A stretch of DNA of 10,875 nucleotides from DAOTWY01 sp003696565 (GTDB taxonomy: Bacteria; Chloroflexota; Anaerolineae; Aggregatilineales; Phototrophicaceae): the NCBI GenBank assembly GCA_034435635.1, contig DAOTWY010000108.1, positions 1-10,875 of the forward strand, read 5' to 3'. The position numbers were made by a program, and so were the translations under genes. Within the stretch, counting starts at the first letter, position 1. Each line of letters begins with the position of its first letter. Shown piece by piece: positions 1 through 6,139 of this stretch. The notes below the pieces were generated by a model, which worked only from the letters and a program-made list of their open reading frames with translations, had not been told where the DNA came from and made no database searches.

Positions 1-39
1 ATTTATTACGTTATATATGAATATATATAAATAACAAAA

Positions 40-102
40 GATGTGGCACAAAAATCTAGCATGTGAGGTTTGCCCTCACACGCTCGTGTTAATCGCCACA
101 TC
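40..102. repeat. Nested inverted repeat enclosing the terminator hairpin
   Basis: Arms GATGTGGC (40-47) and GCCACATC (95-102) are perfect reverse complements of eight bases. They enclose the hairpin at 59-83 and its T run. In RNA this would give a long closing stem around the inner stem-loop. A further ACACG/CGTGT pairing (78-82 with 85-89) competes with the inner hairpin. The role is unknown: 3'-end protection, a two-state terminator or chance are all possible. Confidence 0.5.
50..83 (-). terminator. Probable intrinsic terminator of the leftward operon
   Basis: On the minus strand a hairpin with arms at 74-83 and 59-68 has nine of ten pairs matched (one A/C mismatch) and a five-base loop. 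It is followed four bases later by a run of five T (plus-strand A at 50-54). It lies about 60 bases downstream of the FAH stop codon, where an operon terminator is expected. The T tract is short and slightly offset from the stem, so termination may be partial. Confidence 0.45.
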
Positions 103-140
103 AATGAGGATAAATTGAAGAACGATGTGTCTTGTTTTGT

Positions 141-950
141 TTATTCAACGGGGTTTGTTAATTCACCAATACCATCAATTGTAACCGTAACAACATCCCC
201 CGGAGCTAAAAAGCGTGGTGGATTCATCCCCTTACCAACACCAGATGGCGTGCCGGTCAGGATGACATCTCCAGGCATTAAAGTAAATGCCTTAGAACAA
301 TACGCAATAAGTTGTGGAATTTTATAGATCATCATGCCAGTGTTGGCGTGCTGCATCTGCTCGCCATTCACATGCGTACTGATTGTCAAATTATGAGGGT
401 CTGGAATTTCATCTTTCGTGATAATCCAAGGACCAAGCGGGCAGAATGTATCCATCCCTTTAGCCCGAACCCATTGCTCATCCGAGTTTTGTAGATCACG
501 GGCAGTGATATCATTGGCAATGGTGTAGCCATAAATATAATCATAAGCCTGCGCTTCTGTGATATTATGTGCGCGTTTGCCGATGATAACGGCTAGTTCA
601 CCTTCCCAATCAACCCGCTGAGTTAGCTCTGGGTTCCAGCGGATGGGCTGCCCATGCCCGATCACACTAGAGGGAAGTTTAGCAAACAAAAGCGGCTTGG
701 ATGGCACATCATTCCCAAGCTCAGCCGCGTGTTCAGCATAATTGCGCCCCACAGCGATGATCTTGCTTGGGATAAGTGGCGGATTAAGCTGCACGTCTGC
801 AAGCGGAAAACGTCGGCTAGTGCGGTTCGGAGTAATTCCACGTTGAATCAGCCCGATTACACCCTCTTGCCAAGCCACCTGATAAACTTGTTCACCGTCT
901 AATACACCAATGTGTGTTCGGCTATTTGATATAAAACTTAATAATTTCAA
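141..950 (-). CDS. Fumarylacetoacetate hydrolase (FAH) family protein
   Basis: A 269-residue enzyme of the FAH superfamily (COG0179-like), which uses Mg2+ or Mn2+ to hydrolyse, decarboxylate or hydrate small 2-oxo acids in the cytoplasm. Visible signatures are VGRNYAEHAAEL at 67-78, whose H74-x-x-E77 resembles the lid dyad of FAHD1-type acylpyruvase/oxaloacetate decarboxylases; metal ligands E116-x-E118 and D147, with the 31-residue spacing typical of the family; KGMDTFCPLGPW at 164-175; and TGTPSGVG at 232-239. The start is taken as TTG at 950. GAGGAG lies eight bases upstream, the next residues (KLLSFISNSRTHIGVLDG) match the usual family N-terminus, and the TTG overlaps the TGA of the upstream gene as TTGA. 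An in-frame ATG at 1016 would add 22 unlikely residues. The family is clear but the substrate is not. It is the last gene of the leftward operon. Confidence 0.93.
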   Translation of the reverse strand: MKLLSFISNSRTHIGVLDGEQVYQVAWQEGVIGLIQRGITPNRTSRRFPLADVQLNPPLIPSKIIAVGRNYAEHAAELGNDVPSKPLLFAKLPSSVIGHGQPIRWNPELTQRVDWEGELAVIIGKRAHNITEAQAYDYIYGYTIANDITARDLQNSDEQWVRAKGMDTFCPLGPWIITKDEIPDPHNLTISTHVNGEQMQHANTGMMIYKIPQLIAYCSKAFTLMPGDVILTGTPSGVGKGMNPPRFLAPGDVVTVTIDGIGELTNPVE

Positions 951-2767
951 GATGTACGCTCCTCTAGGTGTGCGCCAGCAAGCTGCCCCCAAACAGTGCC
1001 AGCGGCTTGAGTCCATAATTCAAAATAACGGGTACGGGCTTGCTGTCGATTACCAAGTAAATCATAAGCCAGTGCTTGAATATACTGCACTTCTAATGAT
1101 ACAACTGCCCCAGGGTTGTCTTGTAGGGCATTATCAACAATGCTCAGTGCAATAAGGGGATCATTTTCCACCAGTAAGCTTTGATAAAGCAATGGTGTTG
1201 CCTGGATTACAGTCAACGGCGGGGTAACAGGCAAGGCACCTTGTGGCACTTGATCCGTAGGAGAAGGTTCATAAAATGTATCACCCGTTGGGGCAAAAAC
1301 CCACCATCCCGCCCCATCAATGGCAAAGCGCACATATTCACGCGGGAGGCTACCGGGTTGTGTCACCTGTACTAAATCCGCAACTGGTAAGTTAAGATCA
1401 GTCAACTGTGCGCGTAAATCCCCAACTAACGAGATGGGATTTTCCAGCAATAGACGTAATAACACTTGTTGCACATCACAGGCAGTGAGTGCCGCACAAA
1501 GCTGCACCGGAGAAAACACATCAGAAGAAGCTATCTGGTTAAATGCAGCCACTTCCTGACGGAACGCTGGGGGCAAAGCCGCCATATACGCCTGTGCTTC
1601 TCGCAATTGTCCACTTAGATAATATAAAACACCCAAAGCGACAGTCGCTTGGTCATAACCGTGTTGAAAGGGATCAGCATTTTGTAGCAGTGTTTGCAGT
1701 TGAATAATCGCTGCATCCGGCGATTCAAGATAGATCGGTGGATCAGCCAAATATAGATCGCACCCCAATGAGTCAATAGGGGTATAGGTTACGTTCAAGG
1801 CAGTTTGTGGGCGGAAGAAATTATTAGTGTATTGCCATATAACAGGCTGTTCTGCGATGCAACCCCAAACCGGCGATTCCAAGCGGAAGGTCATGAGGCG
1901 GATAGTTGTTGTGGATTCATCCCAGTCAGTAATTCGCCCGTATTCAATGGGTGTAACGGCAAGATCAACAATTTGCCCATTACGCCAACCAAAAATCATC
2001 AAACGGAAATTGACTGATGCCGTATCTAATACACGGTAGGCAAATTCATCCAGCCCGTCGTTATTCAGATCACCAGTGCGCACTAAAACCAGATTTTCCA
2101 CCGTATTCAGCGGGGCAGCAATCATGGAATCTGGCAATGGAAGCATGGCGTAACCATTAGATGTTCCCTGTACCACAATAAAATCTTCATAACGGGCAGG
2201 CACATCAATATTAGATGGATAACGCAAATAAAGTAGCGCGTCTGGTAAATCATCCGGGTTAATCTTAAGAGGGGTAACTTGAACGAGGAAATCATCTATC
2301 ATTAGAGAACCGGCTTCCGCAGGGAAAACATCCAACTGTTGATTAAACCGTGTGACCAGATACGGACGTGCCACCGCCCGCATATCAACTGTTCCGCGTG
2401 GTGTGCGTAACATCGCCTCTAGAATACGTTGTTGCGCAGAAAGTGTGCGAGGCTCATCAGGAAAGCGTTGCGAGAGTTCATATTGCGTCAAGCGAATTGC
2501 ATCGATTTGTTCTAATTCCCCATTTGCTAATCGGCTCAGTTGGCTATGCAAAACATCGAGCATCGCCACTGGGGTCCATAACCGCAGCGCATATTGTTCA
2601 AAAGGTAGCTGGGCACGGGCACCAAGTGGGTCTGGCGGGCGGGGCGTGTTGGTAGCAAAAGCCGGTTGAGCATCTGTGATGGTGGCTGGTGTCAATACTA
2701 GCATCACCGTTAAAAGCATCATCAACCCAGATACAACACTGAATAACATCCAATGACGTGAACGCAT
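947..2767 (-). CDS. Membrane-anchored TPR protein with one Ca-loop-like (FG-GAP/VCBS-type) motif
   Basis: I do not recognise a named family. The 606-residue product starts with basic residues and a hydrophobic helix (about 6-27), followed by a TNTPRPPDP linker, so it is exported and either membrane-anchored or cleaved. The middle is beta-rich and contains TGDLNNDGLDEF near 232-242, the D-x-N-x-D-G-x-D loop seen in EF-hand-like, FG-GAP and VCBS repeats. TPR-like helices appear near 370-400 and 557-603, including ALAYDLLGNRQQARTRYFEL. ATG at 2767 is preferred over GTG at 2782 because TGAGGA sits eight bases before the ATG, whereas GTG lacks a good site. With this start the gene begins 11 bases beyond the end of the upstream gene's TGA at 2779-2781. 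Its stop overlaps the FAH start. A role in envelope protein assembly is a guess. Confidence 0.85.
   Translation of the reverse strand: MRSRHWMLFSVVSGLMMLLTVMLVLTPATITDAQPAFATNTPRPPDPLGARAQLPFEQYALRLWTPVAMLDVLHSQLSRLANGELEQIDAIRLTQYELSQRFPDEPRTLSAQQRILEAMLRTPRGTVDMRAVARPYLVTRFNQQLDVFPAEAGSLMIDDFLVQVTPLKINPDDLPDALLYLRYPSNIDVPARYEDFIVVQGTSNGYAMLPLPDSMIAAPLNTVENLVLVRTGDLNNDGLDEFAYRVLDTASVNFRLMIFGWRNGQIVDLAVTPIEYGRITDWDESTTTIRLMTFRLESPVWGCIAEQPVIWQYTNNFFRPQTALNVTYTPIDSLGCDLYLADPPIYLESPDAAIIQLQTLLQNADPFQHGYDQATVALGVLYYLSGQLREAQAYMAALPPAFRQEVAAFNQIASSDVFSPVQLCAALTACDVQQVLLRLLLENPISLVGDLRAQLTDLNLPVADLVQVTQPGSLPREYVRFAIDGAGWWVFAPTGDTFYEPSPTDQVPQGALPVTPPLTVIQATPLLYQSLLVENDPLIALSIVDNALQDNPGAVVSLEVQYIQALAYDLLGNRQQARTRYFELWTQAAGTVWGQLAGAHLEERTS
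959..964 (-). promoter_or_regulatory. Shine-Dalgarno site deciding the TTG start of the FAH gene
   Basis: GAGGAG on the minus strand lies eight bases before TTG at 950, inside the last codons of the upstream gene. No comparable site precedes the in-frame ATG at 1016, so this site supports TTG. Confidence 0.75.
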
Positions 2768-2775
2768 AAGACTAT

Positions 2776-2781
2776 TCCTCA
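2776..2781 (-). promoter_or_regulatory. Shine-Dalgarno site deciding the ATG start at 2767
   Basis: TGAGGA on the minus strand overlaps the upstream stop codon and lies eight bases before ATG at 2767. It favours this ATG over the GTG five codons upstream. Confidence 0.65.
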
Positions 2782-3819
2782 CTCCGCGTTACTATCAAAA
2801 ATCAGCCCCAAAACAGCCATGCCAATCATCAAACCAGCACAAACCACCCCAATCCAATAACCATAAGCTAAAAAGTCCTGAACGGGAAATTCCACCATGA
2901 GCGTTCCTGACGTTTCATTATAAACAGCATATTCTAACAAATTGAATAGATTATCTAACTGGGTATAAAGCCACATAAACGGCACAACGGAAAAAATTGC
3001 CAATGCAACAGCAATTAACCAATACCAGCGTGGCGATTCATCCGATAGCAAAAAGTATAACGCAACAAACGCCTGTAACGCACCAATAATTCCTATAGCA
3101 GCAACAGTATAAAGAATAGGACTGACACCGGAAATAATCGTGATCATGCGGGTTTCCGGCGAGAAAGACAACACCGTACCAATTTGATCCTCATTTTGTA
3201 AAATCTGTGTTGGGGTATAATCACCAATTTCAAACAGATTGAGATACGGCAGGAAAAATGACACAAGCATCCCTACACCGGCGATCATCATAAACAAAAT
3301 TTTGATCCGACGGGCGTTTAAAATCGGCTCCCTCTTGACACTAACAGTCGCACCATGCTTAATCTGACGGACAGCTTCTTCTTCTGGCAAGCCGGTTAAA
3401 CTGCTTGCTAAAGTGCGTGCAGTGGAATCATAAGTTAGGCGTGGGTCCGTCCTAAACGCTTTTTGAAGCAGCAAAATACCACGTGCTTTTTGCCCACGCA
3501 CTTCCATATCAAACGCTTGACTGAAATACGTTCGGGCACGTTCAGCCGCCGTTGCAGAGATTTTAATGTCAGACGGCATGGGGGTGTTGTCCACCTCTGG
3601 TGTGTCATCTAAAATAAAAACAGGCGTTTTATGATGTTTTTTAATATAAGCCCCTGCTTTACGGGCTAATTGACGCACCTGAGCATCAGGATCATTGCGG
3701 AAAACATCCTTAAGATACGGCAATGCTTCAATATCGCGTGATAAAGCCAACTGCCGAATAGCTTGTTTACGGTCTGCGATATTAGGACTTTCAAGTTGTT
3801 GCAATGTACGCTTATTCAT
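2779..3819 (-). CDS. HEAT-like repeat protein with four membrane helices
   Basis: No named family is recognised. The 346-residue protein has a soluble N-terminal part. Residues 16-61 form a HEAT-like helical pair (RKQAIRQLAL and DPDAQVRQLARKAG), and residues 92-126 resemble a TPR helix pair ending in KAFRTDP. Four hydrophobic segments follow: about 174-194, 232-259, 266-285 and 319-341. There is no signal peptide, so the repeat part probably faces the cytoplasm and may hold a partner at the membrane. ATG at 3819 is chosen over GTG at 3828 because AAGGTG lies six bases upstream of the ATG. It overlaps the thpR end by eight bases, which indicates coupled translation. It contains no catalytic motif that I can see. 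Confidence 0.85.
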   Translation of the reverse strand: MNKRTLQQLESPNIADRKQAIRQLALSRDIEALPYLKDVFRNDPDAQVRQLARKAGAYIKKHHKTPVFILDDTPEVDNTPMPSDIKISATAAERARTYFSQAFDMEVRGQKARGILLLQKAFRTDPRLTYDSTARTLASSLTGLPEEEAVRQIKHGATVSVKREPILNARRIKILFMMIAGVGMLVSFFLPYLNLFEIGDYTPTQILQNEDQIGTVLSFSPETRMITIISGVSPILYTVAAIGIIGALQAFVALYFLLSDESPRWYWLIAVALAIFSVVPFMWLYTQLDNLFNLLEYAVYNETSGTLMVEFPVQDFLAYGYWIGVVCAGLMIGMAVLGLIFDSNAE

Positions 3820-4369
3820 CAGTATCACCTTGTAGTGGGTATTGTGCCAAAAGCGTGTAGCGTGCGCCCTGTGGGGTCAATTGGCTTTGGATCAATTGAA
3901 AATGTGTTACACGGAAAGGCGGAAGCTGGAAATCCGCATGTCGTGTCAATAAACGCTCAACCTCCATAAGTGGTTTTTGTGTTTTGAAGCGTGCTAACGT
4001 AAGATGTGGACTAAATGGACGATCCTCCGGCAAGATGCCTAACGTTGCAAGTGCAGCTTCTACCTTTTTTTGCAGTGTAAACAGCTCAGGACTTTTTGAT
4101 ATACCAACCCACAAAACACGCGGCGGTTTCCGCTTACTTTGGGGGAAAACACCAATCCCTTTTAGTTGCAAGTCAAAAGCTGGAGATTGAACCGTGCGCA
4201 GCATGGTATTGATACCACTAGCTTGAGTGTCATCTACCTCGCCGATAAACTTCAGCGTCAGATGCAAATTTGCCATATCCACCCAACGCGCAGTTGGAAT
4301 ATTAGTATAGAGTTTATGGAGTAAGTCTTGGATGGGTTGTGGGATTGGAACAGCAGTAAACAGTCTCAT
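3812..4369 (-). CDS. thpR: RNA 2',3'-cyclic phosphodiesterase (2H phosphoesterase)
   Basis: A cytoplasmic 2H-family enzyme, formerly named LigT, that opens 2',3'-cyclic phosphates on RNA to 2'-phosphates; some members also show 2'-5' RNA ligase activity in vitro. The 185 residues match the usual family length. Both catalytic H-x-T-x motifs are present: H36-L-T-L followed by KFIGEV, and H122-L-T-L followed by ARFK. The N-terminus MRLFTAVPIP and the VLWVGI strand near 85-90 are typical. It starts at ATG 4369, sharing ATGA with the stop of the upstream membrane protein, and its end overlaps the next gene by eight bases. Both active-site motifs are intact, so it should be functional. Its placement among membrane-protein genes gives no clear hint of a special RNA target. 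Confidence 0.95.
   Translation of the reverse strand: MRLFTAVPIPQPIQDLLHKLYTNIPTARWVDMANLHLTLKFIGEVDDTQASGINTMLRTVQSPAFDLQLKGIGVFPQSKRKPPRVLWVGISKSPELFTLQKKVEAALATLGILPEDRPFSPHLTLARFKTQKPLMEVERLLTRHADFQLPPFRVTHFQLIQSQLTPQGARYTLLAQYPLQGDTDE
3826..3831 (-). promoter_or_regulatory. Shine-Dalgarno site deciding the ATG start at 3819
   Basis: AAGGTG on the minus strand is six bases before ATG at 3819. It overlaps the alternative GTG at 3828, which makes GTG unlikely as the start. Confidence 0.6.
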
Positions 4370-5445
4370 CGTAGTCGCCCGAATTGAACGCCCCCAATTT
4401 CATCAATTAATGTTATTTCTCCCTGCCATTGTAGCACAATCAACCAGATTGGGCTGTCAATATGAGCTAAAAGCGCGTCAATTTCTTGCGGAGAAAAATC
4501 ACGCCAGCCTAAATCTAAGCTGATCCCCTGCTGCACCGTTTCATGGCGTTGATAATAAGCAAGTGGATGTTGAGCGAGATAATTGGTGATGGTAACGTCC
4601 GTCAGATCACGACGCTGATTAAGTTGACGAATGGCAGAAAGCCAATCCAAATGATCTTGTAGCAAGAATGTATTCAGCATCACCCCGCTGATAAACGTCA
4701 AACTGATGATACCAGGGATTAATAAGTGACGGGTAGCGGGTGCTTTGGCGTGATGACGATATGTCATGCTATGCGCAACCACCCCAATAATCCACGGCAA
4801 GCTAACCATCCATAAGCTAACAGGCTTGAATGAAACATCAAATAAACTGATGATAAAGATAAACAGTAAAATTACCATCGGTATATCATACCAAGATATC
4901 ATTTGCTTACGGCGGATTGATGTAACAAAGATCAGTAACGATAAAAACAACCCTGCAAAAGGGTTTGTAATGATGGCTAATGAAAGCAGTGCGCTGCGTA
5001 GTTTGATATTGGATACGCGCCAGGCAAGAGCTGCTAGCAAAAACAACAGAGCGGCATCATATGCTGTTGTTGCTGGATAAATCAATAGCGGTGTGGCGGC
5101 AAGGATCAACAACCATGAATCACGCCCGGTTACACAGATTGATAGCCCCATTAAGACACACAATGTCGAAAGCCATCGCACAGCATAAAGTGATTCACCG
5201 GCGACTTTTTCCCAAAACTCTAACAAAACCGGATACAAAGGTGGGGCTTGCCGAATACGTGCCATGAATAATGAGAGATCAGCACGTAAATCACGCAAGC
5301 CCTGACGAGAAATCGTCAATTCCACATCATCACGCACAATCCAAAGCACCAAGGCTTCATCGTGGGTCAAGCCGAGTTGAGCGTTTGGTTTCAAAAATAA
5401 ACATACCGCTAACAGCAACAAAACACCCACGAGAAACACCCGCAT
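4366..5445 (-). CDS. Short GT-C-type glycosyltransferase-like membrane protein
   Basis: A 359-residue polytopic membrane protein with a PMT/ArnT-like look. After the first helix (1-20) comes LTHDEALVLW with acidic pair D29-E30, the site where GT-C enzymes carry their catalytic Asp in the first extracytoplasmic loop. APPLYPVLLEFW (67-78) and AVRWLSTLCVLMG (88-100) then match the usual pattern, although the common H before PPLY is A here. Several more hydrophobic segments follow, and a soluble tail of about 80 residues ends in SPIWLIVLQWQG. Family members transfer sugars from polyprenyl-phosphate donors to lipids or proteins outside the membrane. This one is shorter than the usual 450-600 residues, so fold membership is probable but activity is unsure. 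ATG at 5445 has GGTGGAG eight bases upstream; the open frame to 5487 is not needed. Confidence 0.75.
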   Translation of the reverse strand: MRVFLVGVLLLLAVCLFLKPNAQLGLTHDEALVLWIVRDDVELTISRQGLRDLRADLSLFMARIRQAPPLYPVLLEFWEKVAGESLYAVRWLSTLCVLMGLSICVTGRDSWLLILAATPLLIYPATTAYDAALLFLLAALAWRVSNIKLRSALLSLAIITNPFAGLFLSLLIFVTSIRRKQMISWYDIPMVILLFIFIISLFDVSFKPVSLWMVSLPWIIGVVAHSMTYRHHAKAPATRHLLIPGIISLTFISGVMLNTFLLQDHLDWLSAIRQLNQRRDLTDVTITNYLAQHPLAYYQRHETVQQGISLDLGWRDFSPQEIDALLAHIDSPIWLIVLQWQGEITLIDEIGGVQFGRLR

Positions 5446-5450
5446 GACAT

Positions 5451-6056
5451 TTACTCCACCGGCTGTGGGATGCGATATAACCACCAAAATGGCTTTTCTG
5501 GATAGACCGGTTGCAACTCATCCGCCCAAATAAAAGAATGCTTGGCATTAGCGGCACGTTGTAATCGGCTGTCTGTCTCACGCACGAGTTGCGTCAATTC
5601 ATCATCTTGCAAGTCTATTTCAGTCATGGCGATGAGAATTTCCTGCACGATAGTTCGGCGTAGAACTTCCGGCGGATAAATCGACGCGCAACTTTTAGGG
5701 TTATCGTTACATTCATCAAAAAATTGATGCATTGCCTTTAGGCGAGATTTGGCTTCATAAACTAATTTCTGTTTATAGTGAACATTCCATTCACGAAAGA
5801 CCTCATCATGTCGTTTCACAACGTTTCTAAGGCGTAAACGTTGATCAGCATTCAGGCGGTCTTGCAATACCTCCAAGCGACGCAAACGCATCAGCAGCGC
5901 GCCGAGTGTCAGGCTGGGCATTTTAGCAGCGGAAAAAAAACCACTGCGCCCCACCGCACCGTACAATTGATCTTCATGGACATATGGCGTAAGGGCTTTT
6001 GCCATCGCTTCCGCCTCTTTTAGGTCACGTTCTAAATGATAAGTCGTTTCTGACAT
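5451..6056 (-). CDS. Hypothetical helical protein, 201 residues
   Basis: I do not recognise this protein. It has no signal peptide or membrane helix and looks largely alpha-helical and cytoplasmic. Charged helices at about 54-112 (LLMRLRRLEVLQDRLNADQR, then a region rich in K, R and E) could form a helical bundle or coiled coil. A glycine-containing segment, YGAVGRSGFFSA, lies at 32-43. Two cysteines, C116 and C123, flank a short loop (ECNDNPKSC), suggesting a disulfide or a weak metal site, though only two ligands are evident. The C-terminus is aromatic and proline-rich (KPFWWLYRIPQPVE). ATG at 6056 has AGGAG five bases upstream. It heads the tight gene set, ending five bases before the GT-C-like gene, so a supporting role for that membrane protein is possible. 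Confidence 0.85.
   Translation of the reverse strand: MSETTYHLERDLKEAEAMAKALTPYVHEDQLYGAVGRSGFFSAAKMPSLTLGALLMRLRRLEVLQDRLNADQRLRLRNVVKRHDEVFREWNVHYKQKLVYEAKSRLKAMHQFFDECNDNPKSCASIYPPEVLRRTIVQEILIAMTEIDLQDDELTQLVRETDSRLQRAANAKHSFIWADELQPVYPEKPFWWLYRIPQPVE
5454..5460 (-). promoter_or_regulatory. Shine-Dalgarno site deciding the ATG start at 5445
   Basis: GGTGGAG on the minus strand lies eight bases before ATG at 5445, within the last codons of the upstream gene, whose TAA is at 5451-5453. It favours 5445 over the longer in-frame start at 5487. Confidence 0.6.
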
Positions 6057-6116
6057 GGTATCTCCTAGTTAGTGCGCAGTTGGTTGTTTTTAGTGAGTTT
6101 ATTCAAAGCAGGTTAG

Positions 6117-6128
6117 ATACAATTGTAT
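6117..6128. repeat. Perfect 12-base palindrome, possible operator
   Basis: ATACAATTGTAT is its own reverse complement and lies in the 78-base gap between manA and the 201-residue gene. Dimeric regulators such as the MarR group bind AT-rich palindromes of this size, but nothing here identifies a regulator, and chance in AT-rich DNA cannot be excluded. Confidence 0.35.
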
Positions 6129-6133
6129 ACTTC

Positions 6134-6139
6134 ATTATA
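6134..6139 (-). promoter_or_regulatory. Possible -10 box for the six-gene leftward operon
   Basis: TATAAT on the minus strand overlaps the manA stop codon, with the palindrome at 6117-6128 just downstream, near the expected start of transcription. No recognisable -35 box lies about 17 bases upstream and there is no TG extension, so the case rests on one hexamer. An internal promoter would explain the 78-base gap. Confidence 0.25.

Larger units (their letters stand above)
1..140. other. Gene-free left edge, AT-rich
   Basis: No credible gene is seen here. The first 40 bases are almost pure A/T and contain an all-A/T inverted repeat (arms 11-18 and 23-30, four-base loop). The rest holds a GC-richer nested inverted repeat, described separately, and a short 3' trailer of the leftward FAH gene, whose TAA stop lies at 141-143. 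The A/T tract could be promoter-proximal DNA for a gene beyond the left edge, but no clear -35/-10 pair can be assigned. Confidence 0.6.

Noticed and set aside
40..102. The nested inverted repeat as the end of a miniature transposon
   Set aside because: The arms are only eight bases, the element is about 63 bases long, and no flanking target duplication is visible.
2352..2669. Overlapping plus-strand open frames of 95-105 codons
   Set aside because: They are antisense to the anchored TPR gene, rich in R, S and C as expected of shadow frames, and have no supporting start signals.
2767..2782. GTG start at 2782 for the anchored TPR gene, overlapping the upstream TGA as GTGA
   Set aside because: The four-base overlap is attractive, but no ribosome site precedes the GTG, while TGAGGA is well placed for ATG at 2767. 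The difference is five residues.
3819..3828. GTG start at 3828 for the HEAT-like membrane protein
   Set aside because: The GTG lies inside the AAGGTG ribosome site that serves ATG at 3819.
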